The notes beneath the pieces are model-generated. The model made no database searches. It was not told the origin of the DNA and saw only the letters and a list, made by a program, of their open reading frames with translations. The translations under genes and the position numbers were made by a program. Source: UBA7236 sp044227505 (lineage in GTDB: Bacteria > Bacteroidota > Bacteroidia > Chitinophagales > BACL12). From it: a stretch of DNA of 64,000 nucleotides. The stretch lies in NCBI GenBank assembly GCA_044227505.1, contig JBGAWP010000013.1:1-64000 (forward strand), in the 5' to 3' direction. Within the stretch, counting starts at the first letter, position 1, and every line of letters starts with the position of its first letter. Positions 18,180 through 26,042 of this stretch are shown piece by piece.

Positions 18180-19406
18180 TTGGCAGAAAATAAAACCGTA
18201 AATACAGTAATAAACGGAGTAGTTCAAACGGATGAGGAATTAAAACAATTTAATTACCTGAACTTGGGTCCTACCCATCCGGCTACACATGGAATATTCC
18301 AGAATGTATTAAAAATGGATGGCGAAATAATTGTTGATGCGCAACCAACCATTGGATATATTCACCGCGCATTTGAAAAATTGGCGGAACACAGACCTTA
18401 TTATCAGGTAACACCGATAACCGACAGATTAAATTATTGTTCTTCTCCTATTAATAATATCGGTTGGTACCTTACTGTTGAAAAATTATTAAAAGTGGAA
18501 ATGCCAAAACGCGTTGATTATATGCGCGTTGTAATTATGGAACTTGCGCGTATTGCCGATCATATTGTTTGTAATTCGGTTATTGCAGTGGATACCGGAG
18601 CGCTTACAGGATTTTTATATGTGTTTCAGTGGAGAGAAAAAATATATGAAATATACGAGCAGATCTGCGGCGCTCGCTTAACTACAAATATTGGAAGAAT
18701 TGGTGGGTTTGAACGCGACTTCACCGATGAGGTGAACAGAAGAATTAATGAATTTATTGAAGAATTTCCCGCAGCATTAAAAGAATTCGAAAAAATGGTA
18801 ATGCGCAATCGCATTTTCATGGACAGAACAATTAATGTTGGAAGTATCACTGCAGAAAAAGCTTTGGACTATGGATTTACCGGCCCCAATTTACGTGCTG
18901 CCGGTGTTGATTATGATGTGCGTGTGATGTCGCCTTACTGCAGTTATAACGATTTTGATTTTGTAATACCGGTTGGAACGCAGGGAGATACTTATGATAG
19001 ATTTTGTGTGCGTCAGGAAGAAATGTGGCAAAGTATAAGCATTATCAAACAGGCAATGCAAAAAATGCCGAAGGGAAATTATTTTGCAGATGTCCCTGAA
19101 TTTTATTTGCCTCCGAAAGATGCGGTGTATAATACCATGGAAGGATTGATCTGGCATTTTAAAATTGTAATGGGTGAAGTGGATATTCCTAAAGGTCAGG
19201 TGTATCACAGTGTGGAAGGTGGTAACGGAGAACTGGGCTTTTATTTGGTGAGTGATGGAGGTCGTCAACCCTATCGTTTGCATTTCCGCAGGCCATGTTT
19301 TATTTATTATCAGGCATATACCGAAATGATAAAGGGAGCTATGTTGAGTGATGCAATTATTACCTTGAGTAGTTTGAATGTGATAGCAGGTGAGTTAGAT
19401 GCTTAA
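18180..19406 (+). CDS. nuoD: NADH-quinone oxidoreductase subunit D
   Basis: 408 residues, the 49-kDa-type subunit that forms the quinone pocket with NuoB. Family marks are NLGPTHPATHGIFQNVLKMD, IGYIHRAFEKLAEHR, DRLNYCSSPINN and the C-terminal LNVIAGELDA. No in-frame ATG precedes the conserved NLGPTHPATHG motif, so the TTG at 18180 is taken as start. Followed by a 123-base spacer with a hairpin and a second promoter element before nuoE. Confidence 0.96.
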   Translation: MAENKTVNTVINGVVQTDEELKQFNYLNLGPTHPATHGIFQNVLKMDGEIIVDAQPTIGYIHRAFEKLAEHRPYYQVTPITDRLNYCSSPINNIGWYLTVEKLLKVEMPKRVDYMRVVIMELARIADHIVCNSVIAVDTGALTGFLYVFQWREKIYEIYEQICGARLTTNIGRIGGFERDFTDEVNRRINEFIEEFPAALKEFEKMVMRNRIFMDRTINVGSITAEKALDYGFTGPNLRAAGVDYDVRVMSPYCSYNDFDFVIPVGTQGDTYDRFCVRQEEMWQSISIIKQAMQKMPKGNYFADVPEFYLPPKDAVYNTMEGLIWHFKIVMGEVDIPKGQVYHSVEGGNGELGFYLVSDGGRQPYRLHFRRPCFIYYQAYTEMIKGAMLSDAIITLSSLNVIAGELDA

Positions 19407-19428
19407 AATAATTAACAATCGACTCGTC

Positions 19429-19459
19429 GACCTCACAGGTTTTGGAAACCTGTATGGTC
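19429..19459 (+). repeat. Hairpin element between nuoD and nuoE
   Basis: ACAGGTTT (19435-19442), loop TGG, AAACCTGT (19446-19453), a perfect eight-pair stem, with further partial pairing outside (GACC with GGTC). The core matches the nuoB-nuoC hairpin (CAGGTT / AACCTG). Confidence 0.6.
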
Positions 19460-19504
19460 TGGGAGGATTTCAAGAGAAGAGAAATAATAATTAATTGAAT
19501 TCCA

Positions 19505-19512
19505 TAAATTTG
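19505..19512 (+). promoter_or_regulatory. Internal promoter element before nuoE
   Basis: TAAATTTG, an exact TAnnTTTG match, 17 bases before the nuoE ATG at 19530. It suggests nuoEF can be transcribed apart from nuoABCD. Confidence 0.5.
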
Positions 19513-19529
19513 ATAATGCAACTTTAATA

Positions 19530-20057
19530 ATGAACGAAGTACAACAAAAACAATTTTCCACTGAGGCAATGATAGAGGTCAGCAGATTGTTGAGTCATTA
19601 TCCTGAGGATAAACAAAAATCAGCATTGTTGCCTATTTTACATATTGCACAAAAAGAATTTGGCGGATGGTTGAGTTCTGATACTATGGATTATGTTGCC
19701 CGCCTTTTACATATTCAACCGATAGAGGTTTATGAAGTGGCAACTTTTTACAGTATGTACAATATGAAACCGGTTGGAAAAATATTAATTGAAGTATGCC
19801 AAACGGGACCTTGTTGTTTGAATGGTGCAGAAAAAATGATTTCTTATCTTGAAAAAAAATTAAGAATTAAAGTTGGCGAGACAACTGCGGATAAAATGTT
19901 TACTTTAAAAACCGTTGAATGTTTAGGAGCATGTGGTTATGCTCCAATGTTTCAAATTGGTGAAACTTTTTATGAGCATTTAACAGAAGAAAAGATCGAC
20001 CATATTTTAGAGCATTTAAAAAATGAAAAAAACGCAGAGACACAAAATTTAAATTGA
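19530..20057 (+). CDS. nuoE: NADH-quinone oxidoreductase subunit E
   Basis: 175 residues, the 24-kDa thioredoxin-like subunit. The 2Fe-2S ligands are Cys90 and Cys95 (CQTGPC) and Cys131 and Cys135 (CLGAC). It belongs to the NADH-oxidising module with NuoF. It ends 26 bases before nuoF. The start is the ATG at 19530, supported by a -7 promoter element just upstream. Confidence 0.96.
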   Translation: MNEVQQKQFSTEAMIEVSRLLSHYPEDKQKSALLPILHIAQKEFGGWLSSDTMDYVARLLHIQPIEVYEVATFYSMYNMKPVGKILIEVCQTGPCCLNGAEKMISYLEKKLRIKVGETTADKMFTLKTVECLGACGYAPMFQIGETFYEHLTEEKIDHILEHLKNEKNAETQNLN

Positions 20058-20083
20058 TTAACTTCTTCGGCAATAAATAGATC

Positions 20084-21430
20084 ATGAGCAGAAAATTATT
20101 ATTAGAACATCTCGATAAACCGAATATTAATACTATTGATGGTTATATTCAAAATGGAGGATACCGTTCGGTTGAAAAAGCACTGAAAAAAATGACGCCG
20201 GATGAAGTTACCGAAGAAGTAAAAAAATCAGGATTGCGTGGTCGCGGTGGTGCCGGATTTGCAACTGGATTGAAGTGGAGTTTTTTGGATAGATCAACTG
20301 ATAAGCCGCGATATTTATTATGTAATGCCGATGAAAGTGAACCCGGCACTTTTAAGGATAGATTATTAATGGAAAAAATTCCGCATTTATTAATTGAAGG
20401 AATGATCGTTTCCAGTTATGCATTGGGTTGCCGCACAAGTTATATTTATATACGCGGTGAATATATGTTCATTCTGCGCATTTTAGAAAAGGCGATAGCA
20501 GAAGCATATGCAAAAGGTTTTTTGGGGAATAATATTTTGGGTTCAGGATATTCACTCGATCTGTATGTGCATCCGGGTGCAGGTGCTTATATCTGCGGAG
20601 AAGAAACTGCATTGATAGAATCGTTGGAAGGAAAAAGAGGAAATCCAAGAATTAAACCACCGTTTCCGGCAATATCAGGTTTATGGAATTGCCCAACTAT
20701 TGTAAACAATGTGGAAAGTATTGCAGCAGTTGTTCCAATTGTAAATGAAGGTGGTGATGAATATGCAAAGATCGGCATCGGAAAATCTACCGGAACAAAA
20801 TTAATTTCCGCGTCGGGAAATATTAATAAACCGGGAGTATATGAAATTGATCTCGGATTACCGGTGGAAGAATTTATTTACAGTGATGAATATTGTGGTG
20901 GAATAAAAAATAATCTCGAATTAAAAGCTTGTGTTCCGGGCGGTTCATCAGTGCCAATTTTGCCAAAACACTTATTATTAAAAATGAGTGACGGCAATCC
21001 GCGTTTAATGACCTATGAAAGTTTAAGTGAAGGAGGGTTTGCAACAGGTTCTATGCTGGGCTCAGGTGGATTTATTGTATACGATGAAAAACAATGTATA
21101 GTGCGCAACACCTGGAATTTTACCCGGTTTTATCACCACGAAAGTTGCGGACAATGTTCTCCTTGCCGCGAAGGAACCGGTTGGATGGAACGTGTATTGC
21201 ACAATATTGAATATGGTCACGGCAAAATGGAAGACATCGATCTTTTATGGGATATACAACGCAAAATTGAAGGCAATACAATTTGTCCTTTGGGTGATGC
21301 CGCTGCCTGGCCCGTTGCTGCTGCGATACGTCATTTCCGCCATGAATTCGAATACCATGTTAAATATCCGAACCGCGTTATGGATGAGGATCATGTATAT
21401 CAGCCGGAAATGAAAATGCAGGCAGTTTAG
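20084..21430 (+). CDS. nuoF: NADH-quinone oxidoreductase subunit F
   Basis: 448 residues, the NADH- and FMN-binding subunit. Visible motifs are the glycine-rich GRGGAGFATGLKW (residues 53-65, NADH/FMN), GAGAYICGEETALIESLEG, and the N3 4Fe-4S ligands in SCGQCSPCREG (near 352-362) with the fourth cysteine in NTICPLGD (near 400). It is the last gene of the local complex I set. nuoG-N, usually contiguous in Bacteroidota, are not here; the next genes run on the opposite strand. Confidence 0.97.
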   Translation: MSRKLLLEHLDKPNINTIDGYIQNGGYRSVEKALKKMTPDEVTEEVKKSGLRGRGGAGFATGLKWSFLDRSTDKPRYLLCNADESEPGTFKDRLLMEKIPHLLIEGMIVSSYALGCRTSYIYIRGEYMFILRILEKAIAEAYAKGFLGNNILGSGYSLDLYVHPGAGAYICGEETALIESLEGKRGNPRIKPPFPAISGLWNCPTIVNNVESIAAVVPIVNEGGDEYAKIGIGKSTGTKLISASGNINKPGVYEIDLGLPVEEFIYSDEYCGGIKNNLELKACVPGGSSVPILPKHLLLKMSDGNPRLMTYESLSEGGFATGSMLGSGGFIVYDEKQCIVRNTWNFTRFYHHESCGQCSPCREGTGWMERVLHNIEYGHGKMEDIDLLWDIQRKIEGNTICPLGDAAAWPVAAAIRHFRHEFEYHVKYPNRVMDEDHVYQPEMKMQAV

Positions 21431-21435
21431 ATATA

Positions 21436-21460
21436 ATTAGAGATTCGAACGATTTCTAAT
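21436..21460 (+). terminator. Terminator-like hairpin after nuoF
   Basis: ATTAGAGAT (21436-21444), loop TCGAACG, ATTTCTAAT (21452-21460), nine pairs including one G-U, followed by a T-rich tail (CTATTTTATTT). It lies 5 bases past the nuoF stop and also reaches the 3' end of the convergent pseudogene, so it may serve both strands. Confidence 0.5.
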
Positions 21461-22586
21461 CTATTTTATTTGTTACAATTCTCGTTTTAAACTTGAAAAG
21501 TGTTTTATAACAAATAAAAATCTTCTCCGACCCGTCTTCTAAATAGTCAACCCTGAAATACCCGGTTTTGTGTTTAAAACAATCTAATTCTTCCTTGCAG
21601 CTATTATTAATTGGAGTAAAATGTCCAAATGCATGTTGTTCACCTCCCCTTCCACTTACAATATAATTAATATTTGTGTTGTAAGGCTCGATATAACATT
21701 CCAAAAGATGCTCATGACCAGATGCAAAAGTGATATTTAATTTTTCATCATGCGCCTTCATAATTTCGTTAATAGTGGAAGTCATTAAAAGGTTATCAGC
21801 GTGATAAATATCCTATATAGTTGGCTTTTGTTTTTTATCCTTATTTTTAATGGCGTCATTACCATGCCTGCCGTTTGTATATATCGGATGATGTGCTGCA
21901 ACTATGACATTTTTTATACCTGTTTTTTCCGTTTCTGTTAATATGCTTTGCAAGTCTACTTTAAATTTTTCCATCTGCGCTGGATAATACTTACACTGAG
22001 GTAAAGATGACCCTTTTACAGGTTGCAAAAACCATTGCGAATCGAACATAATAATACGCACCTTACCTGGTCCATTCCCGATATCTTGATATTGTGGTCC
22101 CGGTTGGCCATTACTAGGATAAAAGATTTCCTCTCTATTCGCAAGGCTATCAGCCAAATATCTTCTGTAATAACTTTCTATTCTTTCCTCTTCCTGTAAT
22201 AAAACTTCTTTTCCATTATCAACATCCATATGCTTCCAATCGTGATTTCCTGGAACAAAATAAGCATACCCGTGATAATTCTGTAATACATTGAGTTGAG
22301 CGTTCAATTTTTTCAACAAGCGAGATGAAGTGTCTGTCAATCCTTCTAAATAAAGGTTATCTCCTAAAAAAATAACTCCGCTATTAACTCCTGAGCGTTT
22401 TATATCTTTTGAAAGATGATTGAGCACATTCATTTTTCTCGGATAATTTATCGTTCCAACATCCCCTATTAAATATATAGATTTTATATTAGCCGTTTGT
22501 GCAAATGTGACCTCCGAGACAAGAAACAAGAAATTAAGCAATAAGAAGATAGTAATAAAATGAAGTTGTGGAAATTGAGCTTTCAT
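21456..22586 (-). pseudogene. Metallophosphoesterase interrupted by one in-frame stop
   Basis: A calcineurin-like phosphoesterase of about 376 codons with a signal peptide (LFLVSEVTFAQ). The part upstream of the break (to 21816) carries the metal motifs GDVG, LGDNLY, GNHDW and AAHHPIYTNGRHG. A TAG at 21813-21815 then interrupts the frame. The same frame continues without any shift as DIYHADNLLMTSTINEIM and contains the missing final motif GHEHLLE, running to a stop at 21456. A single base change would restore the protein, so this is a recent nonsense mutation, a sequencing error, or suppressed readthrough. Intact homologues are secreted acid-phosphatase-like proteins. Confidence 0.85.
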
Positions 22587-22758
22587 AATTTTATATTTTA
22601 ACCATTGTTAATAATATTTTTTACAAAATTATGAAGAATTCTTAACCATGCATTCACTAAAAATAGTGAATTTGCTACAAAACATCCATGAAATATTGAA
22701 TTATTTTTTTTCTGGGGGATAGGTAGAACCAACATATAGAGCCGCGAATTGATTCAGT

Positions 22759-23301
22759 TTATCTGATACAGCCCGCCCGCAACATCTGCATATACAACAA
22801 CCCTTTCTGCTCAGCAAAATGAATGTTATTCTGGGGGATTTTTTCGGGGGATGGAAAATTTTCGAGTGCTGCAGTAATACTATTCTCCCGCAATAAATGC
22901 AACATTGGAAAAATAGAGCGATTTGTATAATTGGCCGGATCATTTTCATCAGAACCTGCAAAACAATAATCAGGATGAAAACTCGCTAATTGATAAATTC
23001 CGTCGTAACCCGTTTTGTTTAATAATTGTTCCGCTTTTTTCACAAGCATCAAATATTCTTGAAAGGAAACAAAATTATTAGCGAAAATAATAAAACTTGT
23101 TTCGCATTCCTGCCGTTCATCTAATGCCAATATTTCTGCACTAACCTGATCAAGACTCTCCTGTAAATTTACTGTGGTCAAAACTGTGTATTGAATGTTT
23201 TGTTTTAATAGCGCCTTTGCAGCAAAGGGACAAAAATTGCATCCGATCACAACTTCTTTGATCCAGTTTTGTGTTTGGTGAATGATGTGCTCGTCTGTCA
23301 A
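22759..23301 (-). CDS. DUF1415 family protein
   Basis: 180 residues. It matches the DUF1415 family by its cysteine pair and surroundings (IGCNFCPFA near residues 20-28), FIIFANNFVSFQEYL, YQLASFHPDYCFAG and the strongly conserved NRSIFPMLHLLRE. The function is unknown; conserved cysteines hint at metal or redox chemistry, which is inference. A single gene, divergent from the SGNH hydrolase at 23475. Confidence 0.85.
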   Translation of the reverse strand: MTDEHIIHQTQNWIKEVVIGCNFCPFAAKALLKQNIQYTVLTTVNLQESLDQVSAEILALDERQECETSFIIFANNFVSFQEYLMLVKKAEQLLNKTGYDGIYQLASFHPDYCFAGSDENDPANYTNRSIFPMLHLLRENSITAALENFPSPEKIPQNNIHFAEQKGLLYMQMLRAGCIR

Positions 23302-23474
23302 TCTGATCTATTTTATAGAAATGAAAAAAAATATTTATCCAATAAAATAAAAAGAAGAATATTATCGGACTGCAACTCGCGTGAGGTAAGATTCTGCTAA
23401 GTATCTATACAAATATACGCCCATTTTTTTTAATAACTCAAAGCCAGACCAATTTAAATTACGTATATAAACAG

Positions 23475-24134
23475 ATGTCATCCGTTTTTCTTTATTTATT
23501 ATTGCACATGCAAATTCATCCCGAAAAGGAAAAAACCATGCTTTGTTTGGGAGATTCTTATACGATCGGTCAATCTGTAAAAAGTGAGGAAAGGTTTCCG
23601 GAACAAACAATTGATATTTTACAGCAAAAAAAGATCAGGTTCACATCACCGGAAATTATTGCAAAAACCGGTTGGACCTCTGCTGATCTGCTCAATGCCA
23701 TCCACCAAAAATTATTGAATAATGATTTCGATTGCGTTACATTATTAATTGGGGTGAACGATCAATACAGGGGTATAGACACATCCGTTTACCGAAAAAA
23801 TTTTGAGACCTTGCTCCAAACTGCAATTTCATGTGCAGATAAACGAAATGATCATGTTTTTGTATTGAGCATCCCGGATTATGGAGTTACTCCCTTCGCT
23901 TTATCGGGACGGCAAACTCCGGAGGAGATCAGTACAGAAATTGATCTTTTTAACTCCATTAACAAGACCATCGCATTGAAATATCAGGTGCATTATATCG
24001 ACATCAATCCGGAATCTAAAAAAGCAAAGGATGACCCTTCATTACTTGCCTTCGATAAATTGCATCCCTCGGCAAAAATGTACGGTGTTTGGGCTGGGAT
24101 GTTGGCTGAGGAAATGCAAATCTCCAAGAAATGA
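23475..24134 (+). CDS. SGNH/GDSL-family hydrolase
   Basis: 219 residues in the reading frame starting at 23475; an ATG at 23508 (MQIHPEKEKTM) would give 208 residues and keep the whole fold. SGNH blocks: I LGDSYTIG with nucleophile Ser28, III IGVNDQ with Asn95, V FDKLHPS with Asp194 and His197 (numbers from the longer start). It resembles lysophospholipase/esterase TesA relatives. There is no clear signal peptide with the shorter start, so it is probably cytoplasmic. The substrate is unknown. Confidence 0.85.
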   Translation: MSSVFLYLLLHMQIHPEKEKTMLCLGDSYTIGQSVKSEERFPEQTIDILQQKKIRFTSPEIIAKTGWTSADLLNAIHQKLLNNDFDCVTLLIGVNDQYRGIDTSVYRKNFETLLQTAISCADKRNDHVFVLSIPDYGVTPFALSGRQTPEEISTEIDLFNSINKTIALKYQVHYIDINPESKKAKDDPSLLAFDKLHPSAKMYGVWAGMLAEEMQISKK

Positions 24135-24281
24135 TGTTCAGTAGGAGTGGCGAGTGCTTTCAAGCTGCTTAAATTAAGTTCAAAACATCATCCCTCTTAA
24201 ATAAATTTCTCCAAAATCTGCCATTTTGGCAAAATAAGCGCCTTAGGTAGTCGTCTGTTAGAGATAATCTCAAAAAAATTC

Positions 24282-24289
24282 TAAATTTG
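24282..24289 (+). promoter_or_regulatory. -7 promoter element of the five-gene envelope ABC cluster
   Basis: TAAATTTG, an exact TAnnTTTG match, 43 bases before the ATG of the first gene at 24333. No other exact element was noticed before the later genes. Confidence 0.55.
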
Positions 24290-24332
24290 AACTTGTTTTT
24301 TACCCGAACCGCAAACCAAAACTAAAACACAG

Positions 24333-25031
24333 ATGGGAGTTTTCGACTCTTTTATTAAAGCTATTTATAAAGGTCCTGATCCGTTGGAGGAAAATATTAA
24401 ACCCGAAACTGAAAAACAGGAAACAAATAAATTCAATAATCCTGTTTCGGATGGCAAGATCATTATAACTACTGATCAACCGGTGGACCCCGAATATGTT
24501 ACCCACTTTGAGAATTTTCTGAAGGAAAAGAATATGCCAGGACCTGATTATTTTGAGTTTGCAACTACGCTGCACGAAATGGATGAGATAGCTGCAGGTA
24601 TGACCGAACAACAAAAGTTTCTGGCAACATATATGGGGTTTAAGGTACAAAATGTAAACTCTGAGGCTTTAGCTGCTTCGGGAAAGAAATATCTTGAATT
24701 GTTAAAGGAACATGATGCGCTTTTTTCAGAAAGTCTAAAAAAGGAAAACCAGCATTCTGTTGAACAAAAACATTTGGAAATAAAGAGCCTTGAAAATGCA
24801 AATGCCGATACCTTGAATAATATTGCCACCATGCAAAAAAAGATCTTGGAAATGCAAGCAGATATTCAGGCGAATAAAGATAAAATTGAACAGGGCAAAT
24901 TGGTGATTCAACAGGAGACAGGTAGAATTGAAAATAAGAAAAAGAAGTTTGAACTTGCTTATTCCGTTATTGTTCGCGCAATTCAACAAGACATTGATAA
25001 AATTATATTATACCTTACCCCTAAAAAATAA
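24333..25031 (+). CDS. Coiled-coil protein, first gene of the envelope ABC cluster
   Basis: 232 residues, soluble, no signal peptide. The N-terminal part to about residue 120 is mixed; residues about 130-215 are strongly heptad-patterned and charged (for example KKILEMQADIQANKDKIEQG), so a long coiled coil is expected. I recognise no named family; the shape is like a PspA/TelA-type cytoplasmic partner, but no signature proves it. It ends five bases before the next gene and has the cluster promoter upstream, so it is probably required for the ABC system encoded behind it. Confidence 0.65.
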   Translation: MGVFDSFIKAIYKGPDPLEENIKPETEKQETNKFNNPVSDGKIIITTDQPVDPEYVTHFENFLKEKNMPGPDYFEFATTLHEMDEIAAGMTEQQKFLATYMGFKVQNVNSEALAASGKKYLELLKEHDALFSESLKKENQHSVEQKHLEIKSLENANADTLNNIATMQKKILEMQADIQANKDKIEQGKLVIQQETGRIENKKKKFELAYSVIVRAIQQDIDKIILYLTPKK

Positions 25032-25036
25032 TAACT

Positions 25037-26017
25037 ATGGATACTCAAAACTTTAAAAAATCGATCTTGAACAATCAGGAAAAAGCAGTCGGAACAATTA
25101 CGGGTCTGGCATTAATTGCAGGCCTTGGATATGTATTGTATAAGGTACTACCATATCTTGTTTCCATTTTAGAAAATACATTGTATTCCATTGTGTTATT
25201 AGTTGTAATAATCGCATTGGTGACATTTTTATGGACCAGCAGAAAATTAATTTGGGTAGCATACCAGCTTTTTATACAAAAATTATGGCGGGCATTAGTA
25301 AATACTGACCCTATAGGTGTTATGAAAATATCCTTAAAAAAATGGATCAAAAAAAGAGGAGAACTCGAGGGCAGAATTACAGAATTACAAAGTGCAAAAG
25401 AAGAATTGGAAATTGTTATGAACGATAATATGGAAGGCGCCAATAAATCGTTTGTGGAAGCAAAAAAAGCACAGGAAAAAGGATATAAAGATCAGGCAGT
25501 AATTAAATCTGTTTCTGCCAATCGCAAAAAAATGAGCAACGAGCAATTGTTGCCGCGTTTTCATGCACTGGATAAAGCATTGATCTTTTTGAAAAGACTG
25601 AGCGATCAGTGGAAAGTGGAAATTGAATTACTGGATGAGGATATACAGATAAGAAGCCGTGATCTGAAAATATTAAAAAAGACAGCCAGTGCCTTAAAAT
25701 CTGCTCAAAGTGTATTGGAGGGAAATCCTGATGATCTTGCTATGCAGCAATTAGCTGTTGAGGCATACGCGCAGCAGGTAAGTGAAAATGTTGCCAATAT
25801 TTCCCGTTTTATGGAAAAGGGAAAGAACTGGATGTCGAGTGCCGATATACAGGAAGCGATAATGACGGATGAAGGAATAAAACTATTAGACAGCTATAAT
25901 GAACAAACCTTTAAGGAATTAACTGACTTCAACCGCAAATTGCAGTTACCTGTTGCCGGAACCACCTTAGTAACGGCTGGTGACGAAACAATGGATGCAT
26001 TTAAACATTTAAAATAA
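25037..26017 (+). CDS. Membrane-anchored coiled-coil protein of the envelope ABC cluster
   Basis: 326 residues. Two adjacent hydrophobic helices near the N-terminus (about 18-66: ITGLALIAGLGYVLYKVLP, then TLYSIVLLVVIIALVTFLW) are followed by a long, mostly helical, charged region to the C-terminus with coiled-coil character. With a hairpin insertion both ends would face the cytoplasm. The family is not recognised. It lies 5 bases after gene 1 and 25 bases before the binding-protein gene. I infer that it links the cytoplasmic coiled-coil protein to the membrane part of the transporter. Confidence 0.65.
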   Translation: MDTQNFKKSILNNQEKAVGTITGLALIAGLGYVLYKVLPYLVSILENTLYSIVLLVVIIALVTFLWTSRKLIWVAYQLFIQKLWRALVNTDPIGVMKISLKKWIKKRGELEGRITELQSAKEELEIVMNDNMEGANKSFVEAKKAQEKGYKDQAVIKSVSANRKKMSNEQLLPRFHALDKALIFLKRLSDQWKVEIELLDEDIQIRSRDLKILKKTASALKSAQSVLEGNPDDLAMQQLAVEAYAQQVSENVANISRFMEKGKNWMSSADIQEAIMTDEGIKLLDSYNEQTFKELTDFNRKLQLPVAGTTLVTAGDETMDAFKHLK

Positions 26018-26042
26018 TTAATCGAACCATAAATAAAATCAC

